Shown: one piece after another, positions 42,720 through 51,077 of the stretch
Layout: each line of letters starts with the position of its first letter
How positions within the stretch are numbered: the first letter of the stretch is position 1
NCBI GenBank assembly: GCA_023421075.1
Contig: JAEZUM010000082.1
Coordinates: 36,694 to 100,693 of the forward strand
Direction: 5' to 3'
Source: Bacillota bacterium
Lineage (GTDB): Bacteria; Bacillota; Clostridia; Lachnospirales; Lachnospiraceae
Length of the DNA: 64,000 nt
The notes under the pieces: model-generated
Database searches by the model: none
What the model saw: the letters and a program-made list of their open reading frames with translations, nothing else
What the model was told of the DNA's origin: nothing
Position numbers and translations under genes: made by a program

Positions 42720-43516
42720 CTTAATCTTACCTCATTTACTTTTTGAATTTTTATTAACAATGCAGTAACGTTATCCTTCGAACCATTTCTCATCGCTAGT
42801 GCTACCAAATTGTCTGTAGTTTTCTTAAGATTATCCCGACGAAGAAATCTCAATTTTTTCACAATTTCTTTTTCGGATAGAACCTCGGTTAATCCATCGC
42901 TGCATAACAAGAATGTTTTATTATCATAATCCACAGTCATATGATATGGCTCAATAACAATTTCTTTTGGTGACATTCCTAAGTATTGCGTTAAAACATT
43001 ATTTCCACTGCTTTTTTTACTCAGCTGCCATTCCGAATTAAGCCTCTCCTGAGTCCGGTTATGATCCTTTGATAACTGCGTCAATTTCCTATCTTTATAT
43101 TGATACACTTTGCTATCACCTATATTGGCCACAAAAATCTTATCTTTATGAAAATAAATCAATGCCAAGGTACAACCAGATGCTTTTCCCTGTTCATGCA
43201 TATTGTAAACCTCCTCATTCACCTTCAGAATAAGGTTGTTTAACCCTTCTTGAACCTCCTTGCTGCTTAATGCGTCCAGCTTACAATAATTACTACTTAA
43301 TACATGGATCGCTAAATGGGAGGCTTCCTTGCCATTACTAAGACCTCCCATACCATCACTGATGGCAAATAATCCAGGTATTATACACTCACTATTTAAT
43401 GATATATCATCCTCAACCATATTCATGCAATGACCATTCACGAAGAAATTATCTTCATTTTTACTACGAACTGTACCTTTGTTTGTGGTCACACCTATGT
43501 ATATTTTATATCTCAC
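42716..43516 (-). CDS. PP2C-type Ser/Thr phosphatase
   Basis: The 266-residue protein has the PP2C motifs in order: TNKGTVRSKNEDNF (start), FAISDGMGGLSNG (metal-binding Asp-Gly), VANIGDSKVYQY, QLSKDHNRTQ, LLCSDGLTE and KDNVTALLI. I place the start at a GTG (43516) because AGAGGGG lies 6 bases before it, while the upstream ATG at 43561 has no ribosome site. It overlaps the kinase start by four bases, so the kinase and phosphatase are made together. It should reverse phosphorylation by that kinase, including of EssC or its partners. Confidence 0.92.
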   Translation of the reverse strand: MRYKIYIGVTTNKGTVRSKNEDNFFVNGHCMNMVEDDISLNSECIIPGLFAISDGMGGLSNGKEASHLAIHVLSSNYCKLDALSSKEVQEGLNNLILKVNEEVYNMHEQGKASGCTLALIYFHKDKIFVANIGDSKVYQYKDRKLTQLSKDHNRTQERLNSEWQLSKKSSGNNVLTQYLGMSPKEIVIEPYHMTVDYDNKTFLLCSDGLTEVLSEKEIVKKLRFLRRDNLKKTTDNLVALAMRNGSKDNVTALLIKIQKVNEVRLR

Positions 43517-43570
43517 AGCTTCCCCTCTTAACCAATCTCCATTATTCACTTCTGAAAGCATTGCATTACA

Positions 43571-45163
43571 TTATTCACTTTCTTTTACAACCACAGTACA
43601 ATATGCTTTCTTACCATTCTTTGATGACACAACAATTCTAGCTGTACCTACCTTTTTGGGGGTAATGATACCGCCATCAATCGACACGATTGAATTGTCT
43701 GTACTAGACCAGGTCAAGGTCTTATCCGTAGCATTGTCAGGTGTAACAACAGCCATTAAATCATTGACACTCTTTGTATTCCCTATATATATATTCAATG
43801 AACTCAACATACTAATGCTGTTCACATCGATACTCTCTTGTTTGGGCGCCTGTGTCGGAGAAGGTATTGGGGTGGCTTTGACAACTCGTTTCGCAACCAC
43901 TTTAATAGTGCAAGAGACGTTAACACTTCCAATCTTAGCGGTTACCTTACATGTCCCTATACCTTGTGCTGTAACCTTTCCGTCAGAGGATACACTGGCC
44001 ACTTTATTATCAGAGGAAGTCCACAATACCTTTTTATCAGAAGCATTTGAAGGAGAAATGGTGGCTGATAAAACAACTCTTTCACCTTCCGTCAACTCTG
44101 TATTGGTTTTATTTAATCGAATACTTTTAACTGCGATCCCTTTTACTGTTATCTTACAAGTCTTCTTTAACTTTCCTTCGTCCGTCAGCAGTGTAATGGT
44201 TGCTGTTCCTTTTTTTAAGGCAGTTATTTTCCCATCTGAAGACACCTTTGCTATTTTAGGATTGCTGGATGTATAGGAGTATTCCTCTATCGCATCCTTA
44301 GGTGTAATACTCGGTTTAATATAAAAGGTATCGCCAACTTGCAACGATTTGCTTTTTGGAATACTGATTTTAGTTATCATTTTAAACTTACCTGTGCTTA
44401 TCGCATAGGTTCTTCCGGACTGTGTGATTTGAGATCCTTTGTTTATAACCAGATAATATTTTCCTGCTGCCAGCTTACCGGTATAGTCGTATTTTCTGGA
44501 ATCACCACATATAAAGTCTTTCTTAATTATGTCTCCCTTACTATTTTTGAAGATTACATCCGTAGCCTCATCATTTTTACTGAAGACTGTAAATTTTAGC
44601 TGTTCTTTCTTTTTTAAATTAAAAACATAGTAATCTTCCACCTCATCAAAGGCAAGAACACCATGGTAATAATTATCGCCGGATAAGGTGATTGCACCGG
44701 ATTCCGAATGGTTTAGCTTGCTTGATTCACAGGATTCTCTTTCAGTGAATTTTGTTGTAATATGAATCTTTCCATTCAATACTATAATGGGATTCGTCAG
44801 CTTAAGATAATATGTTCTGGGGCTGACCAGAACCTCATAGGTCATGGTCGTATAACCCTTCTCATCATTATATTCGCTACCAATGATAAGCGGATTATCG
44901 ATATTGTAATCGGAATATAAGGAGGCACTAATTGCATCATTAACATAACAATTTATTGAAATAGTCAATTTTCCTATTTTGTCAGGCATAAAAATAAATG
45001 TATTTGACTTTCCATACTCCAAATAGCCATCTGCTGCTTTACCCAGTTTTACATTGACATCGCTCCACTTATTAACTGTATTGGCATAAGAGATGTTCGT
45101 AGCAAATTGGAGAATTGCTATTATAAATACTACACAAAAAATACTAAAAACTCTTTTCTTCAT
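43571..45163 (-). CDS. Secreted protein with Big2 Ig-like repeats
   Basis: The 530-residue protein starts with a Sec signal peptide (KRVFSIFCVVFIIAILQF, cleavage after ISYA or close to it), then a region with a PPC-like beta domain (about 155-255: DEVEDYYVFNLKKKEQLKF, GKYYLVINKG) and three Big2-type Ig repeats (about 270-345, 345-425, 445-530), each with the V-S-DGKVTA pattern. Pro/Ala-rich ATPIPSPTQAPKQ links the last two. It is the first gene of the secretion cluster, 54 bases before the phosphatase gene and behind the only clear promoter. A surface adhesin or cell-wall anchor of the machine is plausible. Confidence 0.8.
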   Translation of the reverse strand: MKKRVFSIFCVVFIIAILQFATNISYANTVNKWSDVNVKLGKAADGYLEYGKSNTFIFMPDKIGKLTISINCYVNDAISASLYSDYNIDNPLIIGSEYNDEKGYTTMTYEVLVSPRTYYLKLTNPIIVLNGKIHITTKFTERESCESSKLNHSESGAITLSGDNYYHGVLAFDEVEDYYVFNLKKKEQLKFTVFSKNDEATDVIFKNSKGDIIKKDFICGDSRKYDYTGKLAAGKYYLVINKGSQITQSGRTYAISTGKFKMITKISIPKSKSLQVGDTFYIKPSITPKDAIEEYSYTSSNPKIAKVSSDGKITALKKGTATITLLTDEGKLKKTCKITVKGIAVKSIRLNKTNTELTEGERVVLSATISPSNASDKKVLWTSSDNKVASVSSDGKVTAQGIGTCKVTAKIGSVNVSCTIKVVAKRVVKATPIPSPTQAPKQESIDVNSISMLSSLNIYIGNTKSVNDLMAVVTPDNATDKTLTWSSTDNSIVSIDGGIITPKKVGTARIVVSSKNGKKAYCTVVVKESE

Positions 45164-45268
45164 AATTAAGCCCCCGTAAAATATAAATTAAGAATGAATG
45201 CTTTACCAACAGACATCCTTTATACTGCTATGACGTGCTATTACTTCGCATCGCCAAATAATATTCAT

Positions 45269-45297
45269 ATTGTACCATTTCGTCAATTATTTATCAA
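45269..45297 (-). promoter_or_regulatory. Promoter of the type VII cluster
   Basis: TTGATA (45292-45297) and TACAAT (45269-45274) on the minus strand, 17 bases apart, about 100 bases before the first gene. I found no second strong promoter before 31416, so the whole 14-kb set may be one transcription unit. Confidence 0.65.
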
Positions 45298-45346
45298 TAA
45301 TAAATGAAACTTTTCGGGAATATTTCTCAAATAAAGGTAATAAATG

Positions 45347-46426
45347 CTACTGTCTATTTCCACTATCCGTAACCTCCTGCGTCTTCTCGTTGACTACCTT
45401 ATATACCGTAATAATAATCACAAGTCCGATAGGGCCCAAAATAAATCCGATCACTGAAAAAAGCTTCAAGCCGATATACATAGCAATCAGTGTATAGAGC
45501 GGTTTAATCCCGATTCGATTACCGATCAGCTTCGGCTCCAATACCTCTCTTAGGATCTGGCAAATGAGATAAATGGTAATCAAAACTGCTGCCGAGAAGA
45601 TATTTCCATTCATCAGCATGATGATTGCCCATGGAATAAATATCATACCGCTTCCGATCACCGGCAGGGCATCCATAAATGCAATTCCTATTCCAAGTAG
45701 AACCGCATAATCATTGTGTAGTAAGGTAAGGCCAAGGATGCAGAGCAGTGCCACCAGAATCATGATGATCAGCTGAGAACGCAGATATGCCGCTCCAGCT
45801 TCTGACAGCTTCCCGGTTATCCGATGAAAGTCTTTATATAGATTATGGTTTTCATATCTTTCTTGAAAACCGGGTAATTCCTTAACAATCAATACCGCTG
45901 AGACAAAGATAATTAAAAGCACGCCAAAGAAGGCTATGACTCCTACTGTAATTGATATGGTATGCTCCGTAATCTGAGGCATCAGGTTATTTTTTACCCG
46001 GTTCACCGTTCGCATCAGATTGTCATCCACCATTGTGCGAAGCGTTCCCTCATCCAGACCGAAGAGCTCATCACAGCCCTGGCAGATGCGATCCAGCTTA
46101 TTTGCTATCATATTCAGATAGACCGGAAGATTTCTTATGAAAGCAAAGGCTTGTTTGATCAGTATATTAATCAAGAGACAGATACCGGTACCAAAGACAG
46201 CAAATAGCAGCAAAAGTGATAACGTTCCTCCCAGAATTCTCGGCAGACGAAAGCGATGATATAAAGATTCGGTTACCGGGCGTATAATCCAGGCAAGAAA
46301 ATACGCGATTAAAAAAGGCAGCACTAAACCAAGCAGATATCGAAAACTCAGATACACTCCGATGCTGATCAGCAGCATAAGGATCGGACCTTTAATTCTC
46401 ATCAGCTTCTCCCAGAATGTCTTCAA
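45347..46426 (-). CDS. YtvI-type AI-2E family transporter
   Basis: The 359-residue protein has about eight membrane helices and the AI-2E/PerM family pattern: PFLIAYFLAWIIRPV near the N-terminus, LTLLHNDYAVLLGIGIAFMDALPVIGSGM and the C-terminal GLKLFSVIGFILGPIGLVI. It is closest in length and layout to the sporulation integral membrane protein YtvI. I choose the TTG at 46426 because a perfect GGAGGTG lies 8 bases upstream; the in-frame ATG at 46447 would put that site inside the coding region. Function of YtvI is unknown. Confidence 0.88.
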   Translation of the reverse strand: MKTFWEKLMRIKGPILMLLISIGVYLSFRYLLGLVLPFLIAYFLAWIIRPVTESLYHRFRLPRILGGTLSLLLLFAVFGTGICLLINILIKQAFAFIRNLPVYLNMIANKLDRICQGCDELFGLDEGTLRTMVDDNLMRTVNRVKNNLMPQITEHTISITVGVIAFFGVLLIIFVSAVLIVKELPGFQERYENHNLYKDFHRITGKLSEAGAAYLRSQLIIMILVALLCILGLTLLHNDYAVLLGIGIAFMDALPVIGSGMIFIPWAIIMLMNGNIFSAAVLITIYLICQILREVLEPKLIGNRIGIKPLYTLIAMYIGLKLFSVIGFILGPIGLVIIITVYKVVNEKTQEVTDSGNRQ

Positions 46427-46535
46427 GAAAGTCACCTCCTTAAACAAAATGATTTAATCAAAGTGTTGGGCTACAGACACTTTGATACTTATCCATTCCG
46501 TCATGTTCCGGTATCACAGAACACACTGAATCAAA

Positions 46536-46565
46536 AAGAGAATTCATTCTAGAATGAATTCTCTT
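46536..46565 (-). terminator. 30-bp perfect palindrome, probable terminator
   Basis: AAGAGAATTCATTCT followed directly by its exact complement (15 + 15 bp, no spacer). It lies 110 bases after the CMP-kinase-like gene and before the YtvI gene. T content after it is moderate, so termination is likely but not certain. Confidence 0.6.
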
Positions 46566-46676
46566 GTATTTATTGTCTGTCAAACAGCTACTTATATCCT
46601 TGGGGAATACATGTAAAAATAAAGCTAAAAATATCATACTTTGGAAAGTATATAAAGTTTATTTAACAGAATTTTA

Positions 46677-47483
46677 TTATTTTATATTCTCAATGGGAAC
46701 ATAGGGTACTTCTGCCAGATAGGCCGCCTTAGCATAAGACAAACCTTCTTCAATATTATAATCGTCCCCTGTCTTCGTAACCTTAACGGTTGCATCGATT
46801 GTATAAAGACCTTTGGTATATTCCTCTACCAGATCGGAAAGTTCCTCCTTGTCCTCCTCTGAAATATCGGAAGCCTTGATAAGTCGTCTCGGAGATACCA
46901 GCATCTTTGTAGTCTCTTTTCCCGTCCTTGCATATTGCTCTTCATAAGCCTTCGCTTCCTTAAGAACAATCTCCGCAATCTTATCCGGAGTACAATAAGT
47001 GCTATCAATAATCAGATTATAATTGGAAAAATCCATATAGTTCAAATTATAGATGTCCTTATAACGAACCATCTCCGTCGCCGCACGTTCTGCCAGTAGT
47101 TTCTTTGCTTCCTCCAGGGAGGAGTACTTTTCTTCCGCTCCGCGTTGGTCGTTCAAGACACGCACCGCAGCCTCTTCCAGGCTTACCGACACAAATACCT
47201 TAAAGGAATGCTCTACAAAAAACCATGCAAGTCTCGAATCAAAGATGATGTTCTTATCCCTATTCTCTCTGGATATCTTGGCTGTCTCGTCATCAATCAT
47301 CTTGTCGTACTTTTTATCCGAGCACATCAGCTGATTCAACTCAAGCGTCGTCATGTTCATCTGCCTTGCGAGCTCTCTCTGTACCTTACCGGTAGAATAT
47401 ATTTCAAATTGATGTATCTCATTTAACAGCTTGCATACAGTGGATTTACCACTACCCAGATTACCTGTCATCGTAATATGCAT
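46677..47483 (-). CDS. Cytidylate kinase-like P-loop protein
   Basis: The 268-residue protein begins MHITMTGNLGSGKSTVCKLL with a P-loop (GNLGSGKS, residues 7-14) and shows further NMP-kinase features (FDSRLAWFFV; ERAATEMVRYKDIYNLNY). The first 170 residues fit the cytidylate-kinase-like family. The C-terminal 90 residues (VSPRRLIKASDISEEDKEE) form an added region not found in normal CMP kinases, and the substrate may differ. The real cmk is expected elsewhere. It is a single-gene unit with a palindromic terminator. Confidence 0.8.
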   Translation of the reverse strand: MHITMTGNLGSGKSTVCKLLNEIHQFEIYSTGKVQRELARQMNMTTLELNQLMCSDKKYDKMIDDETAKISRENRDKNIIFDSRLAWFFVEHSFKVFVSVSLEEAAVRVLNDQRGAEEKYSSLEEAKKLLAERAATEMVRYKDIYNLNYMDFSNYNLIIDSTYCTPDKIAEIVLKEAKAYEEQYARTGKETTKMLVSPRRLIKASDISEEDKEELSDLVEEYTKGLYTIDATVKVTKTGDDYNIEEGLSYAKAAYLAEVPYVPIENIK

Positions 47484-47617
47484 AAATCATACCTCTTTCT
47501 TATTATAAGCAATATAGAATTATTTCGATTATTACGTATTATAGCCGATAACAGGGAAAAAAACAACCATTAGAAGCATTCTGTGCTGAAATCGGTTAAG
47601 AACGAACATATACCGTA

Positions 47618-48190
47618 TTACAGTAAGATAAGTCTTGCCTTCAGTCTTTCTGCCTCATCCTTGTCATGGGTGACAACAATTACAGTCTTTCCAATGGTAT
47701 TCTCTAGAACATAATCCATAACCTTATTCTTAAGAGACTCATCCAAGCCTTTGAAGGGTTCATCCAGAATCAGAATATCGCTTTTCGCCAAAACCGCTCG
47801 TACTATGGCTACTCTTCTTCGCATACCTCCACTGAAATGGCGAACTTCTTTTTTGTCGTAATCCTCTATTCCAACCCGCTTTAGATCCTGCTGTATGCTT
47901 GATAACAGAACCGCTTTATCGCATACCAGCTTTACATTACTCACTGCATCCAGATGTTCTATCAGACGATCCTCTTGAAATACCGCAGCGATTTGCTTAC
48001 CGCTTATTCCCCGAATCTCTCCGGAATCCGGCTTCATCAATCCCATCAAAAGGTTGAGAAGCGTCGTTTTTCCACAGCCGGAGGCTCCCATCAGGCAGCT
48101 TCGCTCACCCTCAGCAAAGGAAAGGTTTAGATCCGCAAAAACAATTTTTTCATGAAAGCGTTTTGATATATGGATTAATTCAATCCCCAT
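47618..48190 (-). CDS. ABC importer ATPase
   Basis: A 190-residue ABC protein with Walker A GASGCGKTT (about 36-44), signature FSGGMRRRVAIVRA (about 117), Walker B DILILDEPFKG (about 138) and the switch His (VVTHDKDEAE). It is shorter than the usual 240-260 residues of the SsuB/TauB/NMT1-type ATPases, because the C-terminal tail is short. Its ATG overlaps the permease stop by one base, so it is translationally coupled. It powers the importer encoded with the permease and binding protein. Confidence 0.92.
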   Translation of the reverse strand: MGIELIHISKRFHEKIVFADLNLSFAEGERSCLMGASGCGKTTLLNLLMGLMKPDSGEIRGISGKQIAAVFQEDRLIEHLDAVSNVKLVCDKAVLLSSIQQDLKRVGIEDYDKKEVRHFSGGMRRRVAIVRAVLAKSDILILDEPFKGLDESLKNKVMDYVLENTIGKTVIVVTHDKDEAERLKARLILL

Positions 48191-48963
48191 CAGATCCCCC
48201 TTTCCGGGCGGAGCAATAATACAACCACTTTTTCAAATAATACACTGATCAATATAATTACAACTGTCCATGCCAAAAGCTCTTTGGTCATTAAGTATAA
48301 CTTCGCTTCATATAGCTTAATTCCAATGGTCCCCGCGGGATGCCCGATTACCTCAGCTGCAATCCCTGCTTTCCAACAAAATCCAAGCCCTACCGTCACC
48401 GCAGTCAGGAAAAAAGGCTTTACAGAAGGAATATAGATCGCAATGGCCTTCTTCCATGGCCCAAGGCGAAAAACCTGCGCCATCTCTAGCAGCTTCTCAT
48501 CCGTCGACTTCAGACCTTGCGCTACACTGGAATAGATCATCGGAAGCACCATCAGGAAGGAAATCAATACGGACAAATTCTTTGAGTTAATCCATACCAA
48601 CGCAAGTATGATAAAAGAAGCAACCGGCATGGCCTTAATAATCCTCATCAAGGGAGAAATCAGCTCCTCGATTAGCCGTAAACGATATGCCAGAATCGCA
48701 AGCAACGTACCGGATAACAGTGCAGCAAGAAAGCCAATGATTATTCGAAGGGAGGAGAACAGTATTGTACTCCAGAAATCCAGGCTCCAAACTAGTACCA
48801 GCAATGTTTTCAGGACAGCAAAGGGCGATGCCAAGAAGAGCTCCTCCCCAATCCCGATACTCGCCAATTCCCATACGAATATCCAGAAGCACGCTGCAAA
48901 CAGTTTATAGCCATATTTCTTTACGAAGTTACTCCTCGTAATTTTATCCTTCATTGCACTCAC
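48190..48963 (-). CDS. ABC importer permease (SsuC/ThiX-like)
   Basis: The 257-residue membrane protein has six predicted helices and the binding-protein-dependent loop (GLKSTDEKLLEMAQVFRLGPWKKA, about residues 150-174, with the EAA-like LLEMAQVF). It resembles permeases of the nitrate/sulfonate/taurine and thiamine-precursor class. It lies 102 bases after the binding-protein gene and overlaps the ATPase gene by one base. The substrate is not predictable. Confidence 0.9.
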   Translation of the reverse strand: MSAMKDKITRSNFVKKYGYKLFAACFWIFVWELASIGIGEELFLASPFAVLKTLLVLVWSLDFWSTILFSSLRIIIGFLAALLSGTLLAILAYRLRLIEELISPLMRIIKAMPVASFIILALVWINSKNLSVLISFLMVLPMIYSSVAQGLKSTDEKLLEMAQVFRLGPWKKAIAIYIPSVKPFFLTAVTVGLGFCWKAGIAAEVIGHPAGTIGIKLYEAKLYLMTKELLAWTVVIILISVLFEKVVVLLLRPERGI

Positions 48964-49065
48964 CCTCTGCGTTATGTATTGCTTTTATTCAATAGGACCT
49001 GCCTGGATTTGTTTACTGCTTCTGTATAAGACATTCGATCAACAGCTCACTCGGTTTCAAAATTA

Positions 49066-50139
49066 TTATTGCATATAATAGAAGTCATCTGCCGGAAGGG
49101 TTCCGCCCACCGACTGAGGATTCTGGCTATAGAGAACGCTCAGATACCCGCTTACCTTCGCCTTCATATCCTCACCACGAAGCATTGTGATATTACAGTA
49201 AGGTAATGCCTTCTGTATTACAGCTGCCTTGAAGATATCGAACTTCTCAACAAGGGCAGACGCCTCCGGTATATTCTCATTTACATATGCAGTGGAGGCA
49301 GTATATTCCGTCAGAAACGCATCAAACGCTTCTTTATTCTTCTCTAGAAACTCACTTCTTACCACCACGACACCGGTTACCACACCGCTGCCATCCTCAC
49401 TGATTGCCTCCCATTCCTTCGCTACATCAAGCGCAACCTTCACCTTGTCATTATTCATCATAACCGTTGTAACATAGGGCTGCGGAAGCATTGCTACTGC
49501 ATTATCCGATTCGCTTAAAATTGCGGCCACCTCGGTTGCTTCCGTCTTATATTCGATGGTCACATCCTTCTCCGGGTCAATTCCATAAGCAGTCAACAGA
49601 TAGTTCAAGGTAAATTGAGGTGTTGTCCCAAGACCGGTGGAATAGATTGTCTTTCCCTTCAGATCCTCAACCGTCTTTATACGATCCCCTGTCTCGACAA
49701 TATACAGTACACCCAGTGTGTTAATTCCTGCCAGCTTAATCTGACCTTTCGTCTTATTATATAATACTGCTGCCAGATTACAAGGCACTGCCGCCACATC
49801 AAAATCACCCTTAACTAATCCTACGCTGATCTCATCTGCTGCACCTGCAATGGTAAATTCATAATTGTTTGCTGCTGTACCTGCTAAGTTATCCTCCATG
49901 ATCTTTACCATACCGATTGCTGTGGGTCCCTTAAGTGCCGCAACCCTGATGTCCGTCTTTGTGACCGGTACTATCGTAGGGGTTGGAGCTTCCTCCTGAG
50001 TTACAGCCTTGGTGGGAGCAACCGTAGCAGTTGCTTCCGGTGTCACCTCTTGTCCGGAAGGCTCCGGGTTCTTGGCTGCACATGCTGTTAATGCAATTAC
50101 ACTGATCAGTAACATAATTATTAGACTCAATCTCTTCAT
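49066..50139 (-). CDS. ABC importer substrate-binding lipoprotein (NMT1-like)
   Basis: The 357-residue protein starts MKRLSLIIMLLISVIALTAC, a lipoprotein signal with Cys in LTAC, then a Thr/Pro-rich linker (residues 25-60), then a two-lobe NMT1/SsuA-like domain (DIRVAALKGPTAIGMVKIM; DLKGKTIYSTGLGTTPQF). The start at 50139 has GGAGG 5 bases upstream; the longer frame from 50178 does not. It follows the TM1266-like gene by 81 bases. Such proteins bind sulfonates, nitrate or pyrimidine precursors; which one is open. Confidence 0.9.
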   Translation of the reverse strand: MKRLSLIIMLLISVIALTACAAKNPEPSGQEVTPEATATVAPTKAVTQEEAPTPTIVPVTKTDIRVAALKGPTAIGMVKIMEDNLAGTAANNYEFTIAGAADEISVGLVKGDFDVAAVPCNLAAVLYNKTKGQIKLAGINTLGVLYIVETGDRIKTVEDLKGKTIYSTGLGTTPQFTLNYLLTAYGIDPEKDVTIEYKTEATEVAAILSESDNAVAMLPQPYVTTVMMNNDKVKVALDVAKEWEAISEDGSGVVTGVVVVRSEFLEKNKEAFDAFLTEYTASTAYVNENIPEASALVEKFDIFKAAVIQKALPYCNITMLRGEDMKAKVSGYLSVLYSQNPQSVGGTLPADDFYYMQ

Positions 50140-50220
50140 AATAACCTCCATTTTCTTGTCTTCTGTTTTTGAGTTCATTTAAATTCTCCTATTGTATCTC
50201 TTATGTATAATCCAAAATCT

Positions 50221-50466
50221 TTACTTTTTGGAATACACTGTCTTTACGTTAACCCCTTTAATCATACCGAGCTTACCTGCCAGAGTACTGATAATATCCG
50301 CCTCCGCATTTACGACCACACTAATAATATTAATGTTCTTCTCCCGGTACGGAATACCCATCCTTCCGATAATATATTGACCGAATTCATGAAGCAATCC
50401 GTTGAGGCGCTCTACCGAGTCCATATCTTCTACAATAATTCCGATCAATGCGATTCTTGTTTCCAT
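50221..50466 (-). CDS. TM1266 family, iron-only hydrogenase system putative regulator
   Basis: The 81-residue protein METRIALIGIIVEDMDSV... (GRMGIPYREKNINIISVVV, GKLGMIKGVNVKTVYSK) closely follows the TM1266 family, an ACT-like fold found beside FeFe-hydrogenase maturation genes. The start at 50466 has AGGAGG 7 bases upstream. It is the first gene after a structured, terminator-ended leader and precedes the ABC importer genes on the same strand, so the leader probably governs all four. It suggests an anaerobic, hydrogen-producing host. Confidence 0.88.
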   Translation of the reverse strand: METRIALIGIIVEDMDSVERLNGLLHEFGQYIIGRMGIPYREKNINIISVVVNAEADIISTLAGKLGMIKGVNVKTVYSKK

Positions 50467-50482
50467 CTGATTACCTCCTAAT

Positions 50483-50622
50483 AAAAAATCCCTATGCCAA
50501 TAAGACATAGGGAATATGAATGTACCATATTGATCGCCTTCTTACCTGGAAGCACCAGCTGTCAGAACGATTTGTATCATATTATCCTATCCCTTTCCGT
50601 CAGAAATTCTTCCGGATTGGCT
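50483..50622 (-). ncRNA. Structured leader RNA ending in terminator, class not identified
   Basis: A roughly 135-base leader from the promoter at 50629-50657 ends in a clear terminator (7-bp stem CCCTATG/CATAGGG at 50490-50512, then six T on the minus strand). It ends just before the AGGAGG site of the TM1266 gene. Nested stems form upstream: ATCG-TTCT-...-CTGG-loop-CCAG-...-AGAA-...-CGAT, and an outer AATATG...CATATT that reaches the terminator arm. The layout is riboswitch-like, but I cannot assign it to a known class. Confidence 0.6.
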
Positions 50623-50628
50623 AAGCTC

Positions 50629-50657
50629 ATAGTAGCACTTCGTTAATTAATTGTCAA
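50629..50657 (-). promoter_or_regulatory. Promoter of TM1266/ABC importer unit
   Basis: TTGACA (50652-50657) and TACTAT (50629-50634) on the minus strand with 17 bases between and TG before the -10. Confidence 0.75.
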
Positions 50658-50725
50658 CTTTAATGTCCTATAGAGGAAGCAGCTAATCAAAGAAGGTAGC
50701 TTCCAAGCTTTTATAAGTCATGTAT

Positions 50726-50751
50726 AAAAAGGGGCGTCCCCTGACGCCCCT
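50726..50751 (-). terminator. Terminator of the two-component/ArsR unit
   Basis: AGGGGCGT/ACGCCCCT stem (50730-50737 with 50744-50751), followed by TTTTT on the minus strand, immediately after the ArsR stop. Confidence 0.85.
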
Positions 50752-50754
50752 GCA

Positions 50755-51060
50755 CTAACACAAGTTCTTTCCTGATTTTGTACTCCCTGTTGCCAAGCTA
50801 TCCAGTAGCTGTGTGAGCTCTGCAAATTTCTCACAATTCAGGCGGTAATGCATCCACTTTCCATCTCTTCTGCAATTCACAAGCCCTGCCTCACACAAGA
50901 TTCTCATATGATGTGATAAGGTCGGCTGAGATATCTTTAGCAGCTCGAGGATATTACAAGCACACCTTTCTCCATCCTTAAGCTGATCCAAGATAACGAG
51001 GCGGTTCGGGTCGGACAAAGCCTTTAATTCTATTGCTCTCTGATAATATATCTCTCCCAT
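50755..51060 (-). CDS. ArsR family metalloregulator
   Basis: A 101-residue winged-helix protein with the ArsR/SmtB signature ALSDPNRLVILDQL, the Cys pair ERCACN (CxC, about residues 33-35) that can bind As(III) or similar metals, and the recognition helix SQPTLSHHMRILCEAGLV. The start at 51060 has GGAGGGAG upstream. It begins 17 bases after the stop of the response regulator, so it is probably in the same transcript, and a strong terminator follows. No arsenic or metal efflux gene is adjacent. Confidence 0.9.
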   Translation of the reverse strand: MGEIYYQRAIELKALSDPNRLVILDQLKDGERCACNILELLKISQPTLSHHMRILCEAGLVNCRRDGKWMHYRLNCEKFAELTQLLDSLATGSTKSGKNLC

Positions 51061-51077
51061 TGCTCCCTCCAAAATAG

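Noticed and set aside
43479..44276. 265-codon plus-strand frame antisense to the Big2 protein gene
   Set aside because: The minus-strand frame has a signal peptide, Big2 repeats and operon context; the plus frame is a hydrophobic shadow of repeated Val/Thr codons.
46677..47483. Assignment as the housekeeping cytidylate kinase cmk
   Set aside because: The P-loop region fits, but the long C-terminal extension and divergence make it a family relative only.
50483..50622. Leader as a TPP, SAM or molybdenum-cofactor riboswitch
   Set aside because: The conserved cores of these classes are not recognisable; left as unidentified.
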